Shown one piece after another: positions 35,883 through 44,459 of a stretch of 64,000 nt of DNA. The translations under genes were made by a program, and so were the position numbers. Origin of the DNA: Burkholderia sp. Ac-20365 (GTDB taxonomy: Bacteria > Pseudomonadota > Gammaproteobacteria > Burkholderiales > Burkholderiaceae). A model generated the notes under the pieces. The model ran no database searches and was not told the origin of the DNA. It saw only the letters and a list, made by a program, of their open reading frames with translations. Each line of letters begins with the position of its first letter. Within the stretch, counting starts at the first letter, position 1. The stretch spans positions 101,720 to 165,719 of the forward strand of contig NZ_JAAGPI010000022.1 of assembly GCF_017104715.1 (NCBI RefSeq), given 5' to 3'.

Positions 35883-36182
35883 TGCGTTGTACTCCGGCTC
35901 ACAAGCTTGAATTCGAGATGCGCATTGTAGCCCGGCAGATGCTGACTCGCCCGAAGCGACATCGGCGGCGAGTTATGCGGATCCGGGCTTGTTTGTTGCG
36001 CTGCGTCATGTTCGACGCATAAGGGATAGCGCGAACGGTTTTAGGCGTGTTGCTCCAGGGCAACTGCCACCTTCGCTTCTTGAGATCGGGCTAGATCCTT
36101 GTTTTTCAATGGTTTGGTCGTTAGCGCGACAAGTTTGATGCGATGCCACAATATGAAATTCAATTTCGCATTGCAAATGTTC

Positions 36183-36211
36183 TTGCGTTGCACAAGGGTC
36201 GAACATATAAT
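36183..36211 (+). promoter_or_regulatory. sigma70-like promoter of a candidate small RNA
   Basis: TTGCGT at 36183-36188 and a perfect TATAAT at 36206-36211 are separated by exactly 17 bases. There is no open reading frame with a ribosome site downstream before the terminator at 36279. The upstream part of this gap (35883-36182) contains nothing I recognise. Confidence 0.7.
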
Positions 36212-36217
36212 CAGTTC

Positions 36218-36308
36218 ATTGGTTGTTGCAGTTCGACAATCTCCGCATGTCTCCTCCACCCTCCTCCTAAGGTGGATTAAGCCCGAACCGCTAGTTCGGG
36301 CTTTTTTT
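36218..36308 (+). ncRNA. candidate small regulatory RNA with CU-rich loop
   Basis: The predicted transcript of about 90 nt starts 6-7 bases after the TATAAT box and ends at an intrinsic terminator: AAGCCCGAAC (36279-36288), loop CGCTA, GTTCGGGCTT (36294-36303), T-run. Directly before it is a second hairpin, TCCACC (36255-36260) with GGTGGA (36271-36276), whose 10-base loop is CTCCTCCTAA. Together with the preceding CTCCTCC, this is complementary to Shine-Dalgarno sequences, as in trans-acting sRNAs. No gene on this strand lies upstream that could own the terminator. Target and expression are unknown; a leader of rplM ended by attenuation is an alternative, but rplM has its own promoter. Confidence 0.62.
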
Positions 36309-36338
36309 CGTCCTTACGCGCCCGAAGCTTCGGATATT

Positions 36339-36368
36339 TTGACTCCTTGAAGCAAAATCCTTTATAAT
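36339..36368 (+). promoter_or_regulatory. sigma70 promoter of rplM-rpsI
   Basis: TTGACT (36339-36344) and TATAAT (36363-36368) with an 18-base spacer make the best promoter match in the window. It gives a leader of about 115 bases before rplM, as expected for a ribosomal protein operon. Confidence 0.8.
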
Positions 36369-36488
36369 CATCAGCTTTTCCGCATTCGTGCCCGCGGAAG
36401 AAGAAACAGGGAGAGCCTGCACGCGCCTCGATGCGCACATACAAGCAGGAAAAAAACACAGGGCGCAGCATATTTATTTGGATCGATC

Positions 36489-36917
36489 ATGAAGACGTTT
36501 TCCGCAAAAGCCCATGAGGTGACGCGTGAATGGTTTGTGATTGACGCGACGGATAAGGTTCTCGGCCGTGTCGCCAGCGAAGTGGCACACCGTCTTCGCG
36601 GCAAGCACAAGCCTGAGTTCACTCCGCACGTCGACACCGGTGATTTCATCATCGTTATCAACGCCGGCAAGCTGAAGGTCACGGGCAACAAGACCACGGA
36701 CAAGAAGTACTACCGTCACTCGGGTTACCCGGGCGGTATCTATGAAACGACGTTCGGCAAGATGCAAGAACGCTTCCCGGGCCGTGCGCTCGAGAAGGCG
36801 GTCAAGGGCATGCTGCCGAAGGGCCCGCTGGGCTACGCGATGATCAAGAAGCTGAAGGTCTACGCAGACGCAACGCATCCGCACTCGGCTCAACAGCCGA
36901 AGGCGCTCGAGATCTAA
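36489..36917 (+). CDS. rplM: 50S ribosomal protein L13
   Basis: L13 binds 23S rRNA early in large-subunit assembly. The 142-residue protein matches the family along its whole length: MKTFSAKAHEVTREWFVIDA at the start, VDTGDFIIVINAGKLKVTGNK, and the GRALEKAVKGMLPKGPLGY block. It is the first gene of the conserved rplM-rpsI operon; rpsI follows after 11 bases. A strong sigma70 promoter lies 121 bases upstream. Confidence 0.98.
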   Translation: MKTFSAKAHEVTREWFVIDATDKVLGRVASEVAHRLRGKHKPEFTPHVDTGDFIIVINAGKLKVTGNKTTDKKYYRHSGYPGGIYETTFGKMQERFPGRALEKAVKGMLPKGPLGYAMIKKLKVYADATHPHSAQQPKALEI

Positions 36918-36928
36918 GGGGAGCCCAC

Positions 36929-37321
36929 ATGATCGGTAACTGGAATTACGGCACGGGCCGCCGCAAGAGCGCCGTTGCACGTGTGTTCATCAAGGCAGGC
37001 AAGGGCGACATCATCGTCAACGGCAAGCCTATCGCTGACTACTTCTCGCGCGAAACGTCGCTGATGATCGTGCGCCAGCCGCTGGAACTCACGAACCACG
37101 CTGCTACGTTCGACATCAAGGTCAACGTGTCGGGCGGCGGTGAAACGGGTCAAGCTGGTGCAGTTCGCCACGGTATCACGCGCGCGCTGATGGACTACGA
37201 CGCAACGCTGAAGCCGGCTCTGTCGAACGCAGGCTTCGTGACGCGTGACGCACGTGAAGTCGAGCGTAAGAAGGTCGGTTTCCACAAGGCACGTCGCCGC
37301 AAGCAGTTCTCGAAGCGTTAA
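36929..37321 (+). CDS. rpsI: 30S ribosomal protein S9
   Basis: S9 sits in the head of the small subunit, with its C-terminal tail reaching the P-site tRNA. The 130-residue protein has the expected TGRRKSAVARVF near the N-terminus, GGGETGQAGAVRHGITRAL, and the tail ending KARRRKQFSKR, whose final Lys-Arg is the tRNA-contacting end. The ribosome site is GGGGAGCCC. It is the second gene of the operon and is followed by a terminator. Confidence 0.98.
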   Translation: MIGNWNYGTGRRKSAVARVFIKAGKGDIIVNGKPIADYFSRETSLMIVRQPLELTNHAATFDIKVNVSGGGETGQAGAVRHGITRALMDYDATLKPALSNAGFVTRDAREVERKKVGFHKARRRKQFSKR

Positions 37322-37360
37322 TCGTTTCGGGCTGGCTCTGTTCCACAGGGCTTGCTGCAG

Positions 37361-37397
37361 AAAGCCGCCAACGCAGATGCGAAGGCGGCTTTTTTTA
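37361..37397 (+). terminator. intrinsic terminator after rpsI
   Basis: AAAGCCGCC (37361-37369) pairs with GGCGGCTTT (37384-37392) across a 14-base loop and is followed by a T-run. Confidence 0.85.
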
Positions 37398-37457
37398 TTT
37401 GTCGTGCTGGGTTTCGCGCCGTATGCGGACATCGCTGACAGTGCGTACGGACACATG

Positions 37458-37491
37458 ATTGACACGTCTCGTGCGCGGTTCGGGTGTCAAT
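37458..37491 (+). promoter_or_regulatory. ATTGACAC / GTGTCAAT inverted repeat upstream of erpA
   Basis: A perfect 8-bp inverted repeat with an 18-base spacer lies 96 bases before erpA. The left arm includes a TTGACA hexamer but no -10 follows at the proper distance. A TACAAT box at 37550-37555 may be the erpA -10. The site could be an operator; the regulator is unknown. Confidence 0.35.
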
Positions 37492-37586
37492 TACCTTGCA
37501 TAAGAACCTATTGATTTCATGGGCTTCAGCACGATATCGGGAACAGCAATACAATAGCGTCAAGAAGCAATTTTTGGAGAGTTCGC

Positions 37587-37952
37587 ATGGACGCAGTGAC
37601 CGACACCCCCGTGACCGAGATGCCGGCGCCGTTCGTCTTTACCGACGCAGCGGCAGACAAGGTTAAGGAACTGATCGAAGAGGAAGGCAACCCGGAGCTC
37701 AAACTGCGCGTATTCGTGCAGGGTGGCGGCTGCTCGGGCTTCCAGTACGGTTTCACCTTTGATGAAGCCATCAACGAAGACGACACCGTGATGAACAAGA
37801 GCGGCGTCCAGTTGTTGATTGACTCGATGAGCTACCAGTACCTGGTTGGCGCGGAGATCGACTACAAGGACGACATCAACGGCGCACAGTTCGTCATCAA
37901 AAACCCGAACGCCACGACCACGTGTGGTTGCGGCTCGTCGTTCTCGGTGTAA
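37587..37952 (+). CDS. erpA: iron-sulfur cluster insertion protein ErpA
   Basis: ErpA is an A-type carrier that passes Fe-S clusters to apoproteins such as IspG and IspH. The 121-residue protein has the three conserved cysteines of the family: Cys49 in QGGGCSGFQYGF, and Cys113 and Cys115 in TTCGCGSSFSV. The short acidic N-terminal extension (MDAVTDTPVTE) is typical of beta-proteobacterial ErpA. The ribosome site is TTGGAGAG. A terminator follows immediately. Confidence 0.95.
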   Translation: MDAVTDTPVTEMPAPFVFTDAAADKVKELIEEEGNPELKLRVFVQGGGCSGFQYGFTFDEAINEDDTVMNKSGVQLLIDSMSYQYLVGAEIDYKDDINGAQFVIKNPNATTTCGCGSSFSV

Positions 37953-37983
37953 TCGACGGCTTTTTTCGCGTAAGTTGCAGCAA

Positions 37984-38005
37984 AAACGGGGCTTCGGCCC
38001 CGTTT
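37984..38005. terminator. intrinsic terminator between erpA and anmK
   Basis: AAACGGGGC-TTCG-GCCCCGTTT is a perfect 9-bp stem with a UUCG-type loop. It has A-rich sequence to the left and T-rich to the right, so it can act on both converging genes. Confidence 0.85.
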
Positions 38006-38031
38006 CATATTTCCACGCAGCTTTCCGGGCA

Positions 38032-39162
38032 CTACCGCGGATAAATCGCGCCGAGCACGCGCTCGCCGGCCGCGCCCGTCACAGACGGCAGATTCCCCGG
38101 CTCGCGTGCGACGCAGCGCATGGCCAGCCACGCGAAAGCCAGCGGCTCGACCTGGTGCGGCGGCACGCCAAGCGCTTCCGTCGTCATGACGGGGACGCCG
38201 CTGCAGCCGCTTTCGGCGAGCGCGCCTTGCAACCCCTTCATGATTTCCGGATTGCGCGCGCCGCCGCCACACACGTAGACCGCCTTGCAATCGGGTGCAT
38301 GCCGTTCGATTTCGCGTGCGACGGTGACGGCCGTCAGTGCGACCAGCGTCGCCTGGACGTCGGCGGGGCTGACATCGGCGAATCCTTGCAGTCTTGCATC
38401 GAGCCATTCAGGGTTGAACAGGTCGCGGCCCGTGCTCTTGGGCGGCTGGGCCTCGAAAAAGGGCTCGTCGAGAAACGCGTTCAATAGCGGACGATGAACC
38501 TGGCCCGTCGCCGCAAACTGGCCGTTTTCGTCGAATGGCTTCTTCAGGTGCCGATGCGACCATTCGTCGAGCAGCGCGTTCGCCGGGCCGCAATCGAAGC
38601 CGCGCACGGCGCCGTTTGCCGAAAGAATCGTGATATTGCTGATGCCGCCCAGATTGCAGACCACGCGCGTCTCGTTCTTCGCGCCGAAAACCGTCGCGTG
38701 GAACGCGGGCACGAGCGGCGCGCCCTGGCCGCCCGCCGCAACATCGCGGCTGCGAAAATCGGCGATCACGTCGATATGCGTCATTTCCGCGAGCAGCGAC
38801 GGGTTGTTGATCTGCGTCGTGTAACCCTTTTCCGGACGATGCCGCACCGTCTGGCCATGCACGCCGATCGCGCGGACGTCTGCGGCAGACAGGTTGCCAG
38901 CGCGCAGTAACTCATGGCAGCACACCGTGAAGCGCGCCGCGAGCGCGTTCGCGGCGAGCGATGCACGCTCGATTTCGTTGTCGCCGGGTTGCTGGAGGGC
39001 GAACAGCGCATCGCGCAGTCCCTCGGAGAAGCCCACGAACGCCTGTGACCGCACGACAGGCGCCTTGCCCGCTGCAAATTCGACGGCGACGCCATCCACG
39101 CCGTCCATGCTCGTGCCCGACATCAACCCGAAATACACGCCGTCTGCCGTGTCTTTGGCCAC
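38032..39162 (-). CDS. anmK: anhydro-N-acetylmuramic acid kinase
   Basis: AnmK opens and phosphorylates 1,6-anhydro-MurNAc to MurNAc-6-P in cell-wall recycling. The ASKHA-fold motifs are clear: GLMSGTSMDGVDGV at the N-terminus, VCNLGGISNIT, GFDCGPANALLDEW and the C-terminal CGGGARNPEIM. I chose the GTG at 39162 because GAGGAG lies 6 bases upstream; this gives 376 residues, close to the E. coli enzyme. An in-frame ATG at 39204 would add 14 charged residues. It converges on erpA and is divergent from tyrS. Confidence 0.93.
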   Translation of the reverse strand: MAKDTADGVYFGLMSGTSMDGVDGVAVEFAAGKAPVVRSQAFVGFSEGLRDALFALQQPGDNEIERASLAANALAARFTVCCHELLRAGNLSAADVRAIGVHGQTVRHRPEKGYTTQINNPSLLAEMTHIDVIADFRSRDVAAGGQGAPLVPAFHATVFGAKNETRVVCNLGGISNITILSANGAVRGFDCGPANALLDEWSHRHLKKPFDENGQFAATGQVHRPLLNAFLDEPFFEAQPPKSTGRDLFNPEWLDARLQGFADVSPADVQATLVALTAVTVAREIERHAPDCKAVYVCGGGARNPEIMKGLQGALAESGCSGVPVMTTEALGVPPHQVEPLAFAWLAMRCVAREPGNLPSVTGAAGERVLGAIYPR

Positions 39163-39397
39163 GCTTTGCTCCTCTGATCGTCGTTCGTCGCGCCGCATGG
39201 ACACTTCCGGCGCCTGCCTGACGACGATTGTCGCTCATCGGCGCGCCGCGAAACAACCGGTGCGCGCGTGCGACGCGGTGCCGTTCCAGGCGCGCATGGT
39301 GCACCACACCGCGAGTTGGGCGCGATTCGCGTGAGATCAGGGCGCAATGCGCCGCAACTATGGGACAATCTCCCTTTTTGCGATCTCCCGTTCCAGC

Positions 39398-40645
39398 ATG
39401 AGCACCGAGTCCACCGCCAAGCCCAATTCCGCCTACCCGATCACCGACGAAGTCCGCCATGCGCTCGAAGTCACCAAGCGCGGTGTCGACGAACTGCTGA
39501 TCGAAGAGGAGTTCGCGCAAAAGCTCGCGAAGAGCGCGGCCACGGGCACGCCGCTGCGTATCAAGCTCGGTCTCGATCCGACGGCGCCCGACATCCACAT
39601 CGGCCATACCGTCGTGCTGAATAAGATGCGCCAGTTGCAGGACCTCGGCCATACGGTGATCTTCCTGATCGGCGATTTCACGTCGCTGATCGGTGATCCC
39701 TCGGGCCGTAACGCGACGCGTCCGCCGCTCACGCGCGAGCAGATCGAATCGAACGCGAAGACGTATTTCGAGCAGGCCGCGCTCGTGCTCGACCGCGAGA
39801 AGACGGAGATCCGCTACAACAGCGAATGGTCGATGCCGCTCGGCGCCGACGGCATGATCAAGCTCGCGTCGCGCTACACGGTGGCACGTATTCTGGAGCG
39901 TGAAGACTTCACGAAGCGCTTCCAGGGCGGCGTGCCTATCTCGATCCACGAATTCCTGTATCCGCTGATGCAGGGCTACGACTCCGTCGCGCTGAACGCC
40001 GATCTCGAACTCGGCGGCACCGACCAGAAGTTCAACCTGCTGGTCGGTCGCGAACTGCAAAAGCAGTACGGCCAGGAACAGCAGTGCATTCTGACGATGC
40101 CGCTGCTCGAGGGGCTGGACGGCGTCGAGAAGATGTCGAAGTCGAAGGGCAACTACGTCGGTATCGGTGAAAAGCCGAACGACATGTTCGGCAAGCTGAT
40201 GAGCATCTCCGACGTGCTGATGTGGCGCTACTTCGAACTGCTGTCGTTCCGTCCTATGTCGGAAATCGAAGGGTTCAAGCGCGAGATCGAAGGCGGGCGG
40301 AATCCGCGTGACTTCAAGGTGCTGCTCGCGCAGGAAATCGTCGCGCGCTTCCACACGCAAGGTGATGCAGAGCGCGCGCTCGAAGACTTCAACCACCGCG
40401 CGAAGGGCGGCGTGCCGGACGATATTCCTGCCGTCACGCTCGCAGGAGCGCCGTTGGCGATCGGTCAACTGCTCAAGCAAGCCGGCCTCGTGCCGTCCAC
40501 GAGCGAAGCGCTGCGTAATATCGAGCAGGGCGGCGTGAAGATCGACGGCGCGACCGTATCGGACAAGGGTCTGAAGGTCGAAGCCGGCGAGTTCGTCGTG
40601 CAGGTCGGCAAGCGCCGCTTTGCGCGCGTTACGCTGACGGCATGA
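39398..40645 (+). CDS. tyrS: tyrosyl-tRNA synthetase
   Basis: TyrRS charges tRNA-Tyr. The 415-residue class I enzyme has HIGH at residues 67-70 and KMSKS at 245-249, and ends with an S4 RNA-binding domain (IEQGGVKIDGATVSD). The GLDPTAPDIHIGHT context and the long insertion-free catalytic domain match the TyrZ-type subgroup rather than E. coli TyrS. I chose the ATG at 39398; an in-frame ATG at 39347 would add 17 residues. dtd follows after 28 bases, a sensible partner in editing D-Tyr-tRNA. Confidence 0.96.
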   Translation: MSTESTAKPNSAYPITDEVRHALEVTKRGVDELLIEEEFAQKLAKSAATGTPLRIKLGLDPTAPDIHIGHTVVLNKMRQLQDLGHTVIFLIGDFTSLIGDPSGRNATRPPLTREQIESNAKTYFEQAALVLDREKTEIRYNSEWSMPLGADGMIKLASRYTVARILEREDFTKRFQGGVPISIHEFLYPLMQGYDSVALNADLELGGTDQKFNLLVGRELQKQYGQEQQCILTMPLLEGLDGVEKMSKSKGNYVGIGEKPNDMFGKLMSISDVLMWRYFELLSFRPMSEIEGFKREIEGGRNPRDFKVLLAQEIVARFHTQGDAERALEDFNHRAKGGVPDDIPAVTLAGAPLAIGQLLKQAGLVPSTSEALRNIEQGGVKIDGATVSDKGLKVEAGEFVVQVGKRRFARVTLTA

Positions 40646-40673
40646 TGCACGTCACACAACAGCAGCGCGCCGC

Positions 40674-41132
40674 ATGATCGCGCTGATTCAACGTGTGCGG
40701 CGCGCGGAAGTGCGCGTTGGCGACCGAGTGACGGGCTCGATCGATGCAGGCCTGCTTGCGCTGGTCTGCGCCGAACGCGGCGACACCGATGCCGCCGCCG
40801 ACAAGCTGCTCGCCAAAATGCTCGGCTACCGCGTGTTCAGCGACGCCGCGGGCAAGATGAACCTGCCCGTGCAGAACATCGACGGTGCGGGCCGTGCGGG
40901 CGGTTTGCTGCTCGTATCGCAGTTCACTCTCGCCGCAGACACCAACAGCGGCCTGCGCCCGAGCTTCACGCCTGCCGCGCCGCCCGACGAGGGCAAGCGT
41001 CTGTTCGACTACTTCGTGACGGCGGCTCGCGCGAAGCATCCTGTTGTCGAGACGGGCGAATTCGGCGCGGACATGCAGGTTTCGCTTGTCAACGACGGAC
41101 CAGTCACGTTCTGGCTACAGACGCGCGCGTAA
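40674..41132 (+). CDS. dtd: D-aminoacyl-tRNA deacylase
   Basis: Dtd removes D-amino acids, such as D-Tyr, from tRNA. The 152-residue protein carries both active-site motifs of the family: SQFTLAADT near residue 83 and the NDGPVTFWL motif near the C-terminus, plus MIALIQRVRRAEV at the start. It lies between tyrS and a phosphatase gene with short gaps, so these three probably form one operon. Confidence 0.96.
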   Translation: MIALIQRVRRAEVRVGDRVTGSIDAGLLALVCAERGDTDAAADKLLAKMLGYRVFSDAAGKMNLPVQNIDGAGRAGGLLLVSQFTLAADTNSGLRPSFTPAAPPDEGKRLFDYFVTAARAKHPVVETGEFGADMQVSLVNDGPVTFWLQTRA

Positions 41133-41149
41133 CGTTCCGATTCATTCTC

Positions 41150-41821
41150 ATGGCGACACAAGTCCTCTTCATCCGACACGGCGAAACCGACTGGAACCGT
41201 ATCAAGCGGATTCAAGGTCACATCGATATTCCTCTCGCGACAAGCGGCGTCGATCAGGCGCAGCGGCTCGCCGAACGGTTCGCGCGCGAAGCGCAGAAAG
41301 GCGCGCGGCTCGACGCGATCTATTCGAGCGATCTCTCGCGCGCGCAGCAAACGGCTCAGCCATTTGCCGACGTGCTTGGTTTGCCCCTGAATCTGAAGGA
41401 AGGTTTGCGCGAGCGGAATTACGGCGCGTTTCAGGGACACGACAGCGATGAAATCGCGCTGCGTTTTCCTGACGAATATGCGCAGTGGCAGACGCGAGAT
41501 CCGGGCTTTTCACCACCCGAGGGCGAATCGCAGCGCGTGTTCTATCACCGCGTGCTGCACGCGATCGAGCCGGTTGTCGCTGCGCATCCGAACGGGCGCA
41601 TCGCCTGCGTCGCGCATGGCGGCGTGCTGGATTGCGTGTATCGTTTTGCGAATGGTTTGTCGCTGGAAGCGCCGCGCAACTATCAGTTGCTGAACACGAG
41701 CGTGAACGTCGTCGAGTTCGAGAATGGCCGCGCGAAAGTCGTGTCGTGGGCCGATGTCGCGCATCTCGACGGCAAGGCTGAAGACGACAGCTTCAAGAAG
41801 ACGCCCGAAGCGGGGCGTTGA
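41150..41821 (+). CDS. gpmB: histidine phosphatase family protein (GpmB-like)
   Basis: A 223-residue member of the phosphoglycerate mutase-like superfamily. The phosphorylated His is in LFIRHGETDWN near residue 9, the second catalytic His in ACVAHGGVLD, and the conserved QGHIDIPL and RERNYGAFQG stretches are present. Family members include GpmB, cobalamin phosphatases and broad sugar phosphatases, so the substrate is not certain. It starts 17 bases after dtd and converges on ruvB 66 bases away. Confidence 0.85.
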   Translation: MATQVLFIRHGETDWNRIKRIQGHIDIPLATSGVDQAQRLAERFAREAQKGARLDAIYSSDLSRAQQTAQPFADVLGLPLNLKEGLRERNYGAFQGHDSDEIALRFPDEYAQWQTRDPGFSPPEGESQRVFYHRVLHAIEPVVAAHPNGRIACVAHGGVLDCVYRFANGLSLEAPRNYQLLNTSVNVVEFENGRAKVVSWADVAHLDGKAEDDSFKKTPEAGR

Positions 41822-41887
41822 CTACTTCAGACGCGGCATCACGCATAAGAACAACATCGCGCGCCGCGTTTTCCGCCTAAGAGCCGC

Positions 41888-42952
41888 TTAGCTCGGCTCA
41901 GAATCCCACAGATTGCGTACAGGGCTCGCCGAATCAGGCGCGGCCAGGCCAAAGTGCCGATACGTCAGCATCGTTGCCACGCGTCCGCGTGGCGTGCGCT
42001 GCAAGAAACCTTGCTGGATCAGATACGGTTCGAGAACGTCTTCGATCGTGTCGCGCTCTTCACCAATCGCGGCCGCCAGATTGTCGACGCCAACCGGACC
42101 GCCATCGAATTTGTGCAGGATCGCTTCGAGCAGCTTGCGGTCCATCAGATCGAAGCCGACGGGATCCACATCTAGCATTTTCAACGCGGCATCCGCGACC
42201 TTCGCGGTGATATTGCCGTCTGCCTTCACCTCGGCATAATCGCGCACGCGCCGCAGCAGCCGGTTCGCGATACGCGGCGTACCACGCGAGCGCTTGGCGA
42301 TTTCCAGCGCGCCTTCGGGATGAATCTGCGCGCCAAGCAGCGACGCCGAACGGCTCACGATGCGCGCCAGTTCCTCGGCGTTATAGAACTCCAGCCGCGC
42401 GACGATACCGAAGCGGTCGCGCAACGGATTGGTCAGCATGCCCGCGCGCGTGGTTGCGCCGACCAGCGTGAACGGCTGCAGATCGAGCTTCACGCTGCGC
42501 GCGGCGGGGCCTTCGCCGATCATGATGTCGATCTGATAATCCTCGAGCGCCGGATACAGAATTTCCTCGACGACAGGCGAGAGCCGGTGAATTTCGTCGA
42601 TGAAGAGAACGTCGTTGGCTTCGAGATTGGTCAGCAGCGCGGCGAGGTCGCCCGCGCGTTCCAGCACGGGGCCCGACGTCTGCCGCAGATTGACGCCCAT
42701 CTCGCGCGCGATGATGTGCGCGAGTGTGGTCTTGCCCAGACCCGGCGGCCCAAACAGCAACACGTGATCCAGTGATTCCTTGCGACGCTTGGCAGCTTCG
42801 ATGAAGATTTCCAGCTGGCCGCGCACCTTTTCCTGACCGACGTATTCGTCGAGCTGGCGCGGGCGCAACGCGCGCTCGAACGCTTCCTCGTTCGGCGACA
42901 CGGGCGTGGCGGCGATGATGCGTTCGGCGGCGAGTTTGTCGTGTTCGATCAT
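41888..42952 (-). CDS. ruvB: Holliday junction helicase motor RuvB
   Basis: RuvB is the AAA+ hexameric motor that drives branch migration at Holliday junctions. The 354-residue protein has Walker A GPPGLGKTT, Walker B in LFIDEIHRLS, the arginine-finger region VGATTRAGML, and the C-terminal winged helix ending in RTPRGRVAT. It is 109 bases downstream of ruvA on the same strand, so they are likely cotranscribed. Confidence 0.98.
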   Translation of the reverse strand: MIEHDKLAAERIIAATPVSPNEEAFERALRPRQLDEYVGQEKVRGQLEIFIEAAKRRKESLDHVLLFGPPGLGKTTLAHIIAREMGVNLRQTSGPVLERAGDLAALLTNLEANDVLFIDEIHRLSPVVEEILYPALEDYQIDIMIGEGPAARSVKLDLQPFTLVGATTRAGMLTNPLRDRFGIVARLEFYNAEELARIVSRSASLLGAQIHPEGALEIAKRSRGTPRIANRLLRRVRDYAEVKADGNITAKVADAALKMLDVDPVGFDLMDRKLLEAILHKFDGGPVGVDNLAAAIGEERDTIEDVLEPYLIQQGFLQRTPRGRVATMLTYRHFGLAAPDSASPVRNLWDSEPS

Positions 42953-43061
42953 GCAGGCATTGTACCGCGCGTGGCCCGTTCGACGACCTGGCCGAACGGC
43001 CAGGGTGTGCGCACTCTTGCGGCATGCGAAGCTTCACGCATCGCCGCTCGTGGAAGCTCGT

Positions 43062-43643
43062 TCAGACCTTCGACAGCGCCTTCAACGCCAGCTTGATGCC
43101 CTCGGAAACGCCCGTACCTGCCGGCACGTTCTTGATGGCCGCGAGTGCTTCTTTCTCGGAGTAACCCAATGCCAGCAATGCATTCAGGATGTCAGACGCG
43201 TGATCGGACTGCGACGCGGCGCCCGCCATCGCGCCGAGGTCGGCGCCGAGCTTGCCCTTCAGTTCGAGCAGGAGCCGCTCCGCCGTCTTCTTGCCGATGC
43301 CCGGCACGCGCGTGAGGCGCGCGGCGTCCTGCATCGTCACCGTTTGCGACAGTTCCTGCACGCTCATGCCGGACAGCACGGCCAGCGCCATGCGCGCGCC
43401 GATGCCCGTGATCTTTAACAACTCGCGAAACGTCGAGCGCTCTTGCGGCGTGAGAAAGCCGTACAGCAGATGCGCGTCTTCGCGCACGATCATCTGCGTG
43501 AGCAGCACGACTTTTTCGCCTGTGCCGGGCAGGTTGTAGAACGTGCTCATCGGCACATCGACTTCGTAGCCGACGCCGTTGCAGTCGATCAGAAGGTGAG
43601 GCGGATTCTTTTCCAGCAGGACGCCGGCGATGCGACCGATCAT
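43062..43643 (-). CDS. ruvA: Holliday junction-binding protein RuvA
   Basis: RuvA forms the tetrameric platform that holds the junction for RuvB. The 193-residue protein shows the N-terminal OB domain (MIGRIAGVLLEKNPPHLLID), tandem helix-hairpin-helix motifs (ITGIGARMALAVLSGM and VPGIGKKTAERLLLEL), and the flexible linker followed by domain III (ALLALGYSEKEALAAI), which binds RuvB. It precedes ruvB. Unlike in many genomes, ruvC is not adjacent: a LysE-family gene on the other strand lies between them. Confidence 0.98.
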   Translation of the reverse strand: MIGRIAGVLLEKNPPHLLIDCNGVGYEVDVPMSTFYNLPGTGEKVVLLTQMIVREDAHLLYGFLTPQERSTFRELLKITGIGARMALAVLSGMSVQELSQTVTMQDAARLTRVPGIGKKTAERLLLELKGKLGADLGAMAGAASQSDHASDILNALLALGYSEKEALAAIKNVPAGTGVSEGIKLALKALSKV

Positions 43644-43810
43644 GGCGGGTGGCTTCTCTCGAGAGGGAAAGCGCGAGTGTAGCGCAGCGTGATGGGCTTT
43701 CGTACGGCATGTCTGACGAAGTCGGAGAGCAGCTGATTGACCTGGCTGTGCGCGCTCCCTAAACTGAGATCCCTTTTGGACGTTCCGCCACTGGCCAAAA
43801 GGGGTCTTCG

Positions 43811-44443
43811 ATGCTCAGTCTCACCACGCTTGCGCTGTTCTCGGGCGCATGTCTCGCGCTTACCGCCACACCCGGTCCCGATATGTTGCTGATTGCCTCC
43901 CGAAGCGTGAGTCAGGGAAGGGCAGCGGGTTTTGCTTCGTTCGCCGGGATCATGGTCGGCACGTACTGCCATGCGCTCGCCGCCGCTTTTGGCCTGTCAC
44001 AGCTTTTTCTTGCCGCGCCGATGGCCTACGACGTCGTGCGTTTCGCGGGCGCGGCCTATCTGCTCTATCTCGCGTGGAAAACGTTCCGCTCGGAAGGCAC
44101 GATGCTCACGCCCGATGCTTCGATGCGACGTTATCCCGTCGGCAGAATTTTCAGGCAAGGGTTGTTCACGAACCTGCTCAATCCGAAGGTTGCGCTGTTC
44201 GTACTCGCGCTGTTTCCGCAGTTCGTGAAGCCGGAGGCGGGGTCGGTCGCTGTGCAGATCATGTTGCTTGCGACCGTGCTCAATGTGATCGGCTTCTTTG
44301 TGAATGGCAACGTGATTCTGCTTGCCAGCAGCCTTAGCCGGAAACTGAACGGCGGCAAGCGTCCGTCGCGCTGGCCGCAGTACTTGCTCGGATCCGTGCT
44401 TGCAGGGCTGGCGTGTCGACTGGCGCTGGCGGGACAACGTTGA
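43811..44443 (+). CDS. LysE/RhtB family amino acid exporter
   Basis: A 210-residue inner-membrane protein with about six hydrophobic helices. The RhtB family signature TPGPDMLLIASRSVSQGRAAG sits near the N-terminus, followed by GIMVGTYCHALAAAFGLS, and NLLNPKVALFVLALFPQF lies in the middle. Related proteins export homoserine, threonine, lysine or similar compounds; the substrate is unknown. The gene is on the plus strand between ruvC and ruvA, ending only 16 bases from the ruvC stop. AAAGGGG upstream may be its ribosome site. Confidence 0.9.
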   Translation: MLSLTTLALFSGACLALTATPGPDMLLIASRSVSQGRAAGFASFAGIMVGTYCHALAAAFGLSQLFLAAPMAYDVVRFAGAAYLLYLAWKTFRSEGTMLTPDASMRRYPVGRIFRQGLFTNLLNPKVALFVLALFPQFVKPEAGSVAVQIMLLATVLNVIGFFVNGNVILLASSLSRKLNGGKRPSRWPQYLLGSVLAGLACRLALAGQR

Positions 44444-44459
44444 CGCGAGGGGCGTTTTG

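Noticed and set aside
36309..36488. L13 autoregulatory leader motif
   Set aside because: The rplM leader is about 115 bases long, but I see no structure matching a known L13 leader, so only the promoter is reported.
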